Source of the DNA: Eisenbergiella tayi
GTDB lineage: Bacteria; Bacillota; Clostridia; Lachnospirales; Lachnospiraceae
Assembly: GCF_001881565.1 (NCBI RefSeq)
Contig: NZ_MPDJ01000016.1
Coordinates: 12,251-67,254, forward strand
Direction of reading: 5' to 3'
DNA length: 55,004 nucleotides
Below, piece by piece: positions 35,895 through 43,963 of the stretch. How positions within the stretch are numbered: position 1 is the first letter of the stretch; each line of letters starts with the position of its first letter. The position numbers were made by a program, and so were the translations under genes. The notes beneath the pieces were generated by a model. That model did no database searches and was not told the DNA's origin. It worked only from the letters and a program-made list of their open reading frames with translations.

Positions 35895-37326
35895 TTCGAG
35901 CTTCCTCCAAATCATCACAATCCATCAGCCCTCTGTTCTGCTTCTGACAATAAATCCATTCTGCAATGTGGTTTTTATTTTCCATATTTTTGATGTCATT
36001 ACGGAAAGCCTCCAGAAGCTTTTCCTTACGGTACAGGCAGCCCAGGATCCTTTCATCCAGCGTATTGTAGGCACAGATATCCCGGATATGGATATCCTTT
36101 TCCTGGCCGATCCGGTGTATCCGGTCCTCGCTCTGCAGGCGGGTGGCCAGGTCCCAGCTGTTGGAGAAATAAATAATATTGTGGCAGAACTGCAGATTCA
36201 GGCTGTAGCCGGCGCAGTCACGGTTGGCAATGAGGAAATTGGCCCTTGTTTTAAAGGTTTCCAGATTCTGCATCCTTTTTTTCATGGGGATGGAACCGTC
36301 AAAGCGGGCGATTTGTTCTTCCCCGTATTTGACGGATAAAATACGGCATAATACATCAATTTCATAGGTATAGTTGCAGAAAATGATGTATTTACTCCGG
36401 TTGTCAATGACGGACAGGAGCCTTTGCAGCCGGGGATTGTCCGCAGGGTTTTCGAAAAACGGCTGCGTTACTATATGCTCATACCCGGTATCGCTCCTTT
36501 GGAAAAGCACCCGGAAACCGCTGGTAACCGCCTGCAGTCCGGCAAAAAGCCGGTAGATGCTCTCCGGATGCAGCTCGTTCAGGTGAAAAAGAAGGACGTC
36601 GGCCACCTGATTGTAATGTTCGTTCTGCTTCCGGGTGAGGGAAAAATAGTTTACGGAATAGCTTTTGTCGGGAAGGACAAGGCAGTCCTTTTTGGTCACC
36701 TGCACGGTATAGGGTGAAATCTTCCTGGCAAGATAATCTGTATTCAGGCACCGGATGATTTTCTGGGGAATCTCCGGATCAAATTCTATATGGTTGGCGG
36801 CAAAGGACCAGTAGGTCTTATAACCCAGAATCCTCCAGTCAAGGATGTGGAACTGGGCGTATAAATCGGCCTGGTTCTTTGAAATCGGCATGCCGTTGAG
36901 TATCAGCTTGTAATCACAGTGTGAGGAAAGATAATCAATATTCTGCGTCCGGTAAGCGTAGGGATTCTTGATCAGCAGGCTTTCATCTACCACCAGGTAG
37001 CAATGCTCCCGTTCCGTCAGCAGGCGCAGGTAGCTGTTGGCATGTATGCTGCGGGACAGGGTTTCTATGCCGCAGATCGTGGTGCGTTCCAGAATTTCCC
37101 TGGGAGCCTGCTTGATCAGCTCGTCCTTAAGATTCTGCTTGGTGGAGCAGGGACACAGCCACAGGATATGGCTTATCTTTCCTGCCTCCAGACGCAGGCG
37201 GCACAGCTCCAGGGCCGTGATGGTTTTTCCGGTTCCCTGCTCCATAAACAGAGCTCCTACCTTTACTTTTTTTAATTTTTCTACGGCCTTCTCCTGGTAA
37301 TCCAGAAGTTTATTATGTAATTGCAT
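35887..37326 (-). CDS. SNF2-type helicase/translocase
   Basis: A 479-residue superfamily 2 ATPase of the small SNF2 type common in phages and mobile islands. Walker A is MEQGTGKT (28-35, K34), box II is VVDES (112-116) rather than DEAH, and KLILNGMPISKNQADLYAQF gives motif III. The C-terminal domain ends with DRIHRIGQ (about 401-408). It should move along double-stranded DNA using ATP. The start sits 2 bases after the preceding stop, with only a weak ribosome-binding site, so it depends on translational coupling. Confidence 0.88.
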   Translation of the reverse strand: MQLHNKLLDYQEKAVEKLKKVKVGALFMEQGTGKTITALELCRLRLEAGKISHILWLCPCSTKQNLKDELIKQAPREILERTTICGIETLSRSIHANSYLRLLTEREHCYLVVDESLLIKNPYAYRTQNIDYLSSHCDYKLILNGMPISKNQADLYAQFHILDWRILGYKTYWSFAANHIEFDPEIPQKIIRCLNTDYLARKISPYTVQVTKKDCLVLPDKSYSVNYFSLTRKQNEHYNQVADVLLFHLNELHPESIYRLFAGLQAVTSGFRVLFQRSDTGYEHIVTQPFFENPADNPRLQRLLSVIDNRSKYIIFCNYTYEIDVLCRILSVKYGEEQIARFDGSIPMKKRMQNLETFKTRANFLIANRDCAGYSLNLQFCHNIIYFSNSWDLATRLQSEDRIHRIGQEKDIHIRDICAYNTLDERILGCLYRKEKLLEAFRNDIKNMENKNHIAEWIYCQKQNRGLMDCDDLEEARNA

Positions 37327-37328
37327 AG

Positions 37329-38522
37329 TCAGTCGTTATCCACCAGATCATCCAGAATGGCGCCGGATGATTCCAGTATTTTGTGCAGGTTATTGATTTC
37401 TTCGGAGGGCTGCGGAGCGGCAGGCGATACATGAGGAACCTGCTGCAGGGTATCCCGATAGGCGTGTAGCAGTTCCCCGGCTTCCCGGTCAAAACGGAAG
37501 CCATACATTTCCGCAAAATCCTCCAGCTCCTCATAATGGGAAGGTTCCAGGAATATGCCGCCTGAATGATAGGCAGCGGTAGGTATCTTTTTCAGATTCA
37601 GGACAACTTCCCGTGGAATGGAAGAAGAAAGAGGAATAAAAAAGAAAAGCCCTTTTTTGCTTTTGGTTATCCAGCGCTTATGCTCGGGACTGAAATCGCC
37701 GTTCACCGCGCCTTCCCGCGCCTCTTTATCTGTTATGGATACGGTAAAACCATTTTTTAACAGTACATTTCCCAGCTCTGCGGCACGATCCCGGAAGGAG
37801 CCCCGGTAAGGGGTAAGCCTCCGGAACCAGCAGCGGCCATTCCATTCGTAGTCCATCTGCCTGATAATTTCGCGGAACCTGTCATTTTTTTCATAAAAAG
37901 CTGATATTTCTTCATCATTGCCTTTGATTTCCACGATACCCGGAAATTGCGGATTTTTTGGCGAAAGGACAGAATCACTCCGTATAAAATCGGATTCGGA
38001 TACCGTCTGTTCGGGCCGATACCATTTGCACCATTCCAGATATTCCGGAATGAGCTGTTCCAGATTGCACAGCTCCCGGTTAAAACGGTTATTGATCCAA
38101 TAGGCGGCTTTTACTTTCTCATGTATGAGATACTGCACGATTTCCTGAAGCATCGGCGGTAGATTTTCTTCCGTCAGCTCCAGGGGAGTCAGCGCTTCGT
38201 AATTCAGCCGGAGAATGATCAGATGGATATTGCCCGGCGTATCGATAAAGGTCTGCAGACGCGTCAGGGCTTCCACCCGCAGTGTTTCCGCCCACACGAC
38301 CTGTTTCCTTGTCCCTTCCAATGGCGGAAGCTCCATCCGGGACGCTGCTTTGCGGGCAGCCGTATTTTTTTCATTCCGGCTTCTTATGAGTTCCGCTTTA
38401 CAGCATGCAGGACATAGTCCTGAAAATTTATACTCCTTCATTTTTTCCCTGTTGCTGGCAGGGCCGATGATGTTAACGTAGCCTTCATGCCCACAGTAAA
38501 AAGTACCGGCATACCATGACAT
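37329..38522 (-). CDS. Zinc-finger hypothetical protein heading the IbrAB operon
   Basis: A 397-residue protein of unknown function. An N-terminal zinc-binding pattern is visible (CGHEG at 10-14, CPACC at 37-41). A helical middle follows, then a compact segment from about 215 (FREIIRQMDYEWNGRCWFRR, then AAELGNVLLKNGFTVSI) that resembles small domains attached to SNF2-type proteins. No signal or membrane segment. The first gene of the operon, with a GGGGGAG site. It may be the DNA- or partner-recognition subunit for the helicase; this is inference from order and the zinc finger. Confidence 0.65.
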   Translation of the reverse strand: MSWYAGTFYCGHEGYVNIIGPASNREKMKEYKFSGLCPACCKAELIRSRNEKNTAARKAASRMELPPLEGTRKQVVWAETLRVEALTRLQTFIDTPGNIHLIILRLNYEALTPLELTEENLPPMLQEIVQYLIHEKVKAAYWINNRFNRELCNLEQLIPEYLEWCKWYRPEQTVSESDFIRSDSVLSPKNPQFPGIVEIKGNDEEISAFYEKNDRFREIIRQMDYEWNGRCWFRRLTPYRGSFRDRAAELGNVLLKNGFTVSITDKEAREGAVNGDFSPEHKRWITKSKKGLFFFIPLSSSIPREVVLNLKKIPTAAYHSGGIFLEPSHYEELEDFAEMYGFRFDREAGELLHAYRDTLQQVPHVSPAAPQPSEEINNLHKILESSGAILDDLVDND

Positions 38523-38623
38523 ATAAGCTCCCCCTTTTACCGGGGCACGGATATTGAAATACCCGGTTCCGGTAACTGCATTGCTGTCGAATGTTAAGTT
38601 TCTGTCTTTGTATGAACTGTAAT

Positions 38624-38678
38624 ATTGTAATTAATTTCCATAAATTGGTAAATCTATTGTAATGCATCACCAATTTAT
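38624..38678 (-). promoter_or_regulatory. Promoter and palindromic operator of the IbrAB operon
   Basis: On the minus strand, TTTACC (38652-38647), 17 bases and TACAAT (38629-38624). A perfect 10-bp inverted repeat, ATAAATTGGT (38640-38649) with ACCAATTTAT (38669-38678), overlaps the -35 and extends upstream. This looks like a binding site for a dimeric repressor or activator; no candidate regulator is encoded in the operon. Confidence 0.6.
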
Positions 38679-38714
38679 AGTCAAATAGATTGGGAAGGTT
38701 TTTGAAATGTTTTT

Positions 38715-39530
38715 CTACAGATGTGTTCCATTGTCTTTTCGCTTGAAGGAAGCGGGAGAGGTTCCGTAACGGGCTTTGAAGGCCCTGGAAAAATAGAAAG
38801 GATCGGAATAACCGCAGGAAAAAGCCGTATTTTTGACGGAAAAACCCATTTCCAGAAGACTGCGGGCCTGTTCCAGGCGGTAGCGGGAGATATAGGTGTT
38901 GGGAGAGATATGCAGGGCTTCCCGGAACAGGCGGTAAAGAGTGACCCGGTTGATGTGCATGCTTTCGCAGAGGGCTTCCACATTGAAATCCGGTTTGTGG
39001 CAGTGTGTCCGGATGAGCAGGATGGCGGTGGAGAGGCGGTTATCCTCCCTGTGGGAATTCAGGGCGGAGGAACCCGGAAAGCTGTCCGCATAAAGGCCTA
39101 AAAGCGCCATAAGAAGTCCGCAGGCCTCTCCTTTGTTGTGATAGAGGATATCCAGGCTGCAGAGGCGTTCGTAAAGCGGCAGGATCTGCTGCGGGCTGAT
39201 GGCCGGGGATACGGGGCAGACAGGAGAAAACCCGGTATTGGAAAGCAGTTCGGGCGCATTTTCGCCCATGAAATCCACCCAGGTATACTCCCAGGGCTGT
39301 TCCGGATCGGGGTAATAGCGCAGGACGGTATAAGGATATAGGAGAAAGCTCTGGCCTGCCTGGATATAGAAACGTTTTTTCCCGTATTCCAGCCAGCCTG
39401 CGCCTTTTATCACGTAATGGATAATGTAGCAGGGACGGATTCCCGGCCCCCAGGAATGAAGGTCGGAGCAGTCTTCTCTGCCGCAGTTGGTGAGCAGAAG
39501 GGTGTGTTCGGAATAAAATTCTTTTTTCAT
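38715..39530 (-). CDS. AraC-family transcriptional regulator
   Basis: A 271-residue regulator. The N-terminal cupin-like sensor (about 1-150) has GPGIRPCYIIHYVIKGAGWLEYGKKRFYIQAGQSFLLYP. The C-terminal double HTH (about 170-265) includes FNVEALCESMHINRVTLYRLFREALHISPNTYISRYRLEQA and VKNTAFSCGYSDPFYFSRAFKARYGTSP. The start at 39530 follows AAAAGGAG. It is divergent from the GH27 gene and probably controls it; a repeated box lies upstream of GH27. Confidence 0.92.
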   Translation of the reverse strand: MKKEFYSEHTLLLTNCGREDCSDLHSWGPGIRPCYIIHYVIKGAGWLEYGKKRFYIQAGQSFLLYPYTVLRYYPDPEQPWEYTWVDFMGENAPELLSNTGFSPVCPVSPAISPQQILPLYERLCSLDILYHNKGEACGLLMALLGLYADSFPGSSALNSHREDNRLSTAILLIRTHCHKPDFNVEALCESMHINRVTLYRLFREALHISPNTYISRYRLEQARSLLEMGFSVKNTAFSCGYSDPFYFSRAFKARYGTSPASFKRKDNGTHL

Positions 39531-39560
39531 ATGAGCTCCTTTTTGTTGTGGGGGGGGGCA

Positions 39561-39801
39561 CTGTCTTGCTGAACCGGATGCCCTGCGGCTTTGTCGGGCT
39601 TTTTCCGGGCAGGCGGCGGCTCTGTAAGGTTCCTTGCAGGGCACGCTTTCGCTCGGACAAACACGCAGCGGTACTAAGGTTGCAGAGGACGCAACCTAAG
39701 GACCGGCGTGTTTATACGGCCCTTACAGGAATCCTTACAGAGCCGCCGTCTGCCCGGAAAAAGCCCGGCAAAGCCGCAGGGCATCCGGTTCAGCAAGACA
39801 G
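39561..39801 (+). repeat. Giant hairpin, family A, copy 2
   Basis: Arms of about 69 bp (39561-39629 and 39734-39801), with about two mismatches, enclose a 104-nt core at 39630-39733. The core matches that of copy 1 closely (CACGCAGCGGTACTAAGG, CCTAAGGACCGGCGTGTTTA) and both carry the inner stem, here GGTTGC with GCAACC instead of GGCTGC with GCAGCC. That is a compensatory change. The arms share nothing with copy 1. It lies between divergent AraC and GH27 genes. Confidence 0.9.
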
Positions 39802-39832
39802 TTAAGGTTACGTAGTATATAACTGTTCTATT

Positions 39833-39929
39833 ATAAACTTACTTTCATAAAAATGAACGAAAAGTACATGTTTTTGCAACGATATTGAATGGTAATGTTA
39901 TAAAAATACATTTTATAATAAGCTTACTT
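39833..39929 (+). promoter_or_regulatory. Repeated box upstream of the GH27 gene
   Basis: ATAAACTTACTT (39833-39844) and ATAAGCTTACTT (39918-39929) are direct repeats with one difference, 85 bp apart. Each is followed within a few bases by ATAAA. Direct repeats of this size are typical AraC-family targets. A loose promoter (TTGCAA near 39873, TTATAA near 39898) lies between them. Confidence 0.5.
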
Positions 39930-39953
39930 AATAAAGATACGGAGGTCAAGAGT

Positions 39954-41084
39954 ATGGTAAAATTAACACCGCCTATGGGCTGGAATTCCTGGAATACGTT
40001 TGGGGAAAATATTAATGAGGAGCTGATATTTGAAACGGCGGACGCTATGGTGAGTACCGGGCTATTGGAAAAAGGGTATGAGTATCTGGTTATTGATGAC
40101 TGCTGGTCATTGAAGGAGCGGGATGGGAATCAGCGGCTTGTGCCGGATCCGGTGAAGTTTCCTCATGGTATGAAGGCTGTGGCTGACTATGTTCACAGTA
40201 AGGGGCTGAAATTCGGTATGTATTCCTGTGCGGGAAACCTGACGTGTGCCGGGTATCCGGGGAGCTTTGAGCATGAATTTACAGATGCCCGGACCTTTGC
40301 GGAGTGGGGAGTGGATTTCCTGAAATATGATTATTGCTATCACAGTCCTATTATCCATGGACAGTATCTGTACAGAAGGATGGGGCTGGCTCTGGAAAAC
40401 TGCGGAAGAGATATTCTGTTCAGCGCCTGTTCCTGGGGGGCGGATCAGACTCAGGAATGGATCAAGACATCGGCAGCATCCATGTGGCGTTCCACGGGTG
40501 ATATTTTTGATACATGGGAGTCGGTGAAGGATCTGGTAAAGCAGCAGGAGAAGCTGCATCCCTATAATGGGGTGGGATGCTTTAATGATATGGACATGCT
40601 GATTGTAGGTATGTACGGAAAAGGGAATGTGGGGCTGAAGGGCTGCAGTGATACGCAGTACAAGACACATTTCTCTATCTGGGCGCTGCTTGGTTCCCCG
40701 CTGATGATAGGGTGTGATATCCGCAGTATGAATGAGGAAACAAAGGCTATTCTTGGTAATGAGGAGCTGATCCGGATCAACCAGGACAGTGCCTGCCGTC
40801 AGCCGGTGAAGCTGCAGGGAATTTGGGCCGGAGACGATATGGTCCTTTATGCAAGACAGCTGGAAAATGGGGATGTGGCGATCGGTTTGTTTAATATGAG
40901 CGAAGAAAAGGCGGCGGCAAGGTTCAATCTGGATGAAGTGGGTCTGGGTTTCAGTACCGGAAAAACGTTGGAAATGACGGAGGTATGGAGCGGAGAAACC
41001 TTTAAGGTGACAAACGCCACTGTATCCAGGGAGCTGGAAGCTTTTGACTGTCAGGTATTCCGGGCGAAGGTGGTTGATCTGTAA
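39954..41084 (+). CDS. GH27 alpha-galactosidase or alpha-N-acetylgalactosaminidase
   Basis: A 376-residue GH27 enzyme. The opening is LTPPMGWNSWN. The nucleophile is D126 in FLKYDYC and the acid/base D183 in WRSTGDIFDTW; DDCW (49-52) and CAGNLTCAGYPGS bind the sugar. A C-terminal beta domain begins near residue 290. There is no signal peptide, so it is cytoplasmic. The start at 39954 follows ACGGAGG; an in-frame ATG at 39885 lacks a site. Galactose versus GalNAc preference cannot be settled by eye. The next gene's ATG overlaps this stop codon. Confidence 0.92.
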   Translation: MVKLTPPMGWNSWNTFGENINEELIFETADAMVSTGLLEKGYEYLVIDDCWSLKERDGNQRLVPDPVKFPHGMKAVADYVHSKGLKFGMYSCAGNLTCAGYPGSFEHEFTDARTFAEWGVDFLKYDYCYHSPIIHGQYLYRRMGLALENCGRDILFSACSWGADQTQEWIKTSAASMWRSTGDIFDTWESVKDLVKQQEKLHPYNGVGCFNDMDMLIVGMYGKGNVGLKGCSDTQYKTHFSIWALLGSPLMIGCDIRSMNEETKAILGNEELIRINQDSACRQPVKLQGIWAGDDMVLYARQLENGDVAIGLFNMSEEKAAARFNLDEVGLGFSTGKTLEMTEVWSGETFKVTNATVSRELEAFDCQVFRAKVVDL

Positions 41085-41275
41085 TGTCTGCATGCATGGA
41101 CTGCGGGAAAAATCTGACCTATAATGAAATAGGGGCTTATAAAAAATTTGTGAACCGGGGAAGCAGGTCATTCCTCTGCAAGCAGTGTCTGGCGCAGAAG
41201 CTGGATGTGACCACAGAAGATATCGACAGGAAAATAGAACAGTTTAAACAGCAGGGCTGCACGCTTTTTGTATGA
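41084..41275 (+). CDS. Small zinc-ribbon protein
   Basis: A 63-residue protein with two CxxC pairs (C4/C7 in CMDCGK and C32/C35 in FLCKQCLA), likely binding one zinc, followed by a charged helix (VTTEDIDRKIEQFKQQG). The ATG shares one base with the GH27 stop, so it is translated by coupling. I know similar orphan zinc-ribbon proteins in Lachnospiraceae but no function. Its tight link to a glycosidase is odd and may be accidental. Confidence 0.75.
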   Translation: MSACMDCGKNLTYNEIGAYKKFVNRGSRSFLCKQCLAQKLDVTTEDIDRKIEQFKQQGCTLFV

Positions 41276-41463
41276 AGGGCGGGCGGCCCTGCCTTTTTAC
41301 GCTTAGGTCAGCATTGCGGAGGTGTTAAAAGACCAGGAAGAAAATGAAAATATGACACTTGCATTCCTGACGGAAGATATATGATAATATCATGGAAAAG
41401 GAGTGTCGGCCTCAATTTAGGGTCTGGGTAAAAGGGGCGGCAGGAGAAGGGAAGGAGAAACAA

Positions 41464-42570
41464 ATGGGAAACTATGATGTGGCGGCTTATGTGTGGCCGG
41501 CGTATACCGGAAGGGATAAGAGGAGCCTCATGTTCTGGCCGGAGGGAATGGGGGAGTGGCAGTCGGTAAAAAATGCTGTGGCCAAATTTCCGGGGCATGA
41601 GTGGCCCAGAAAGCCGCTGTGGGGGTATGTGGATGAGGCGGATCCCGCTGTGATGGAGATGGAAATTGAAGCGGCAGCAGAGCATGGCGTCAACGTATTC
41701 ATTTATGACTGGTACTGGTTTGACGGAATGCCTTATCTGGAAAATTGTCTGAATGACGGTTTCCTGAAGGCAAAAAACAGGGATAAAATGAAATTTTACC
41801 TCATGTGGGCCAATCATGACGTGAATTATACCTGGGATATCAGGCTTTCCTGGGAGCAGGACTGTCTGATCTGGAAGGGGGCCGTAAACAGGGAGGAATT
41901 CGAAAATGCCTGCCGCAGAGTGATCACACAGTATTTCGGACAGTCCAATTACTACCGGATAGACGGGAAACCGGTGTTTCAGATCTATGAGCTTGCGAAT
42001 CTGATGAAAGGCCTGGGCGGGCTGGAAAAAATGAAGGATGCCCTGGAATGGTTCCGGGAAGAAACGAAAAAGGCCGGTTTTCCGGATCTTTATCTTCTTC
42101 TTACAGCTTATGGGGATACGGATAACCTGTCGGGGCTGGACAACGGAAAGACAATAAAGGGCGGGGATGCGGTATCATACCTGGGATTTTCCGGCGTTAC
42201 TCATTACCAGTTCGCGCATATTGCCGATATTGACCGGGATTATGATGAGATTCTGGCTGATGTCAAAGAGATATGGAAGGGGATGGAAAAGGAATACGGC
42301 CTTCCCTATTATCCCCATATTTCCGTAGGCTGGGATAATAATCCCCGTTTTAACGGCTTCCGTCCGGGAATTGTAAAGAACAATCCGCCGGAAGAGGTGA
42401 AAAAGGGATTTGTCATGGCGCGGGAATATGCCGACAGCCATCCGGGACAGGCGCCGTTTGTTACGGTTAACAGCTGGAATGAATGGACGGAAACAAGCTA
42501 TCTGGAACCGGATGACAGGTATGGATATGGGTATCTGGAGGCTTTGAGGGAAGTGTTTATGGATGGCTGA
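41464..42570 (+). CDS. GH99-like (WbsX-family) protein
   Basis: A 368-residue cytoplasmic protein of the WbsX/GH99-like family. Recognisable parts are the opening VAAYVWPAYTG, GVNVFIYDWYWFDGMPYLEN, MWANHDVNYTW, and the C-terminal VNSWNEWTETSYLEPDDRYG. The start at 41464 follows AAGGAG, whereas the in-frame ATG at 41392 does not. Related domains are found in glycan-modifying proteins, and true GH99 enzymes are endo-alpha-mannosidases. An enzymatic role is plausible but not demonstrated for WbsX-like members. Confidence 0.8.
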   Translation: MGNYDVAAYVWPAYTGRDKRSLMFWPEGMGEWQSVKNAVAKFPGHEWPRKPLWGYVDEADPAVMEMEIEAAAEHGVNVFIYDWYWFDGMPYLENCLNDGFLKAKNRDKMKFYLMWANHDVNYTWDIRLSWEQDCLIWKGAVNREEFENACRRVITQYFGQSNYYRIDGKPVFQIYELANLMKGLGGLEKMKDALEWFREETKKAGFPDLYLLLTAYGDTDNLSGLDNGKTIKGGDAVSYLGFSGVTHYQFAHIADIDRDYDEILADVKEIWKGMEKEYGLPYYPHISVGWDNNPRFNGFRPGIVKNNPPEEVKKGFVMAREYADSHPGQAPFVTVNSWNEWTETSYLEPDDRYGYGYLEALREVFMDG

Positions 42571-42621
42571 CGGAGGGCGGCAGAAATAAAATCATGTTGC
42601 TGCATTATGGTATATTATGGA

Positions 42622-42655
42622 AGGGCGGTTTTGGCTGAACATCAAAACCGCTATT
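42622..42655 (+). terminator. Likely terminator after the GH99-like gene
   Basis: GCGGTTTTG (42625-42633) pairs with CAAAACCGC (42643-42651), followed by a short T-rich stretch. A small GAGG/CCTC stem with TTTTTT follows at about 42698-42718. Confidence 0.5.
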
Positions 42656-42756
42656 TTGATCTGGAAATTTACTCGGTCTGCAATGAGCGGGCCTGTTTCA
42701 AAAAGTGAGGATGCCTCTTTTTTGCAGCTGCTATGACAGAATATCTTTCAGGATAA

Positions 42757-42784
42757 CAAAAAAAGCCTGACAAAATCAGACTTT
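42757..42784 (-). terminator. Terminator of the tRNA-Trp gene
   Basis: On the minus strand, AAGTCTGA and TCAGGCTT pair around TTTTG, followed by TTTTTT. It starts 7 bases after the tRNA. Confidence 0.75.
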
Positions 42785-42791
42785 TCAATAA

Positions 42792-42862
42792 CAGGAGCAG
42801 TAGGAATCGAACCCACATCGATGGTTTTGGAGACCACTGTTCTACCCTTGAACTATGCTCCT
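42792..42862 (-). tRNA. tRNA-Trp (anticodon CCA)
   Basis: A 71-nt cloverleaf: acceptor stem AGGAGCA with TGCTCCT, D arm GTTC/GAAC, anticodon stem GTGGT/ACCAT with loop CTCCAAA (CCA anticodon), and T arm with GGTTCGATTCC. The discriminator is G. The 3' CCA is not encoded, so it must be added after transcription. There is no sign of an integrated element at its 3' end. Confidence 0.92.
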
Positions 42863-42867
42863 ACAAC

Positions 42868-42924
42868 ACGGTTCTTACTGAACCGGCGAATTGTATTATA
42901 GCATAGCCGTAAGGGGAAAAGCAA
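42868..42924 (-). promoter_or_regulatory. Promoter of tRNA-Trp
   Basis: On the minus strand, TTGCTT (42924-42919), an 18-base spacer and TATAAT (42900-42895, preceded by TGC). A small CGGTTC/GAACCG hairpin lies in the leader. Confidence 0.7.
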
Positions 42925-43120
42925 GCCCTTTTTACATAAAAAATTTGTTGTGAAATATCGGCAATAATAAAGAACACCTGTCCATTACCCAATATTATAT
43001 ATAAATTTTAATAATATTTTTCAAAAAATATCTATGGAAAACCCCGCTCTTATAGTAAAATAGACAGAAAGTGCGTAAGTGAAAGCGTCTGCACACAGTA
43101 AAACAGAAAGGTTAACAGGA

Positions 43121-43915
43121 ATGCCAGATAATATTCGAATAATTGCCAGTGATTTTGACGGTACCATTCTGAAGGACGGAGCCCAGCATGTGGACGAGGA
43201 ATATTTTCCTCTTATCCGGGAATTAAAATCCATGGGGATATCCTTCATTGCGGCCAGCGGAAGGCAGTATGCCAATCTGCGGAGGCTTCTCGAACCGGTA
43301 GCGGAGGATATCAGTTATATATGTGAAAATGGGGCGCTGATCGCCCAGGGAGGTACGATCCTGTACCAGAATGATATAGAAAGGAATCTGGCGCTGTCCC
43401 TTATCAGTGATATGCAGGAGGTTCCCGATTCGGAGGTGGTGGTATCCGGTGCGGACGCTTCCTATATGGTGCCGGTGGATCCTCTGTTTCCTGTGATGCT
43501 GCGGGAAAAGGTGAAAAACCAGGTTGCCGTGCTTAAGGATTTCGGGGAAATGAAGCTCCCTATGATTAAAATTTCCATCTATTGGCCGAAAGGAATACCG
43601 GGGGATAAAGAAAAATGGTTCCATGAAAAATACGACCGTTTTCTGAACGTAGTGGACGGCGGGAACGGCTGGCTTGATTTTACCAATAAGGGCGTGGATA
43701 AAGGAAGCGCCCTGAGGCTGCTGGCGGCGAAGGAGCAGTTTTTCCTGGACGAAGTGCTGGCGTTTGGTGACAGTGAAAATGATATGGCCATGCTGAAGGA
43801 GGCAGGTCTGAGTTACGCCATGAATACCGCAAAAGAGCATGTTAAGAAATGTGCCGACCGGGAATGCAGTATGGTCAGCCGGGTCCTTGAGGATCTGATT
43901 GCCGGAAGGCTGTAA
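43121..43915 (+). CDS. HAD-superfamily Cof-type phosphatase
   Basis: A 264-residue haloacid dehalogenase-fold phosphatase. The nucleophile is D11 in ASDFDGTIL, motif II is FIAASGRQ, motif III includes the Lys in GVDKGSALR and motif IV is FGDSENDMAML. A type IIB cap lies between. Such proteins dephosphorylate sugar phosphates, flavin or other small metabolites. The start at 43121 has GAAAGG 9 bases upstream. It precedes the GH42 gene by 48 bases on the same strand and could be co-transcribed with it. Confidence 0.9.
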   Translation: MPDNIRIIASDFDGTILKDGAQHVDEEYFPLIRELKSMGISFIAASGRQYANLRRLLEPVAEDISYICENGALIAQGGTILYQNDIERNLALSLISDMQEVPDSEVVVSGADASYMVPVDPLFPVMLREKVKNQVAVLKDFGEMKLPMIKISIYWPKGIPGDKEKWFHEKYDRFLNVVDGGNGWLDFTNKGVDKGSALRLLAAKEQFFLDEVLAFGDSENDMAMLKEAGLSYAMNTAKEHVKKCADRECSMVSRVLEDLIAGRL

Positions 43916-43963
43916 ATAGATTTGGTTTTTATGCGGCCCGGAGCCGCAGAAGGGAGGATTCTT

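Noticed and set aside
42792..42862. tRNA-Trp as the attachment site of an integrated island
   Set aside because: There is no integrase nearby, no direct repeat of the tRNA 3' end that I can see, and the neighbouring genes look like ordinary chromosomal metabolism.
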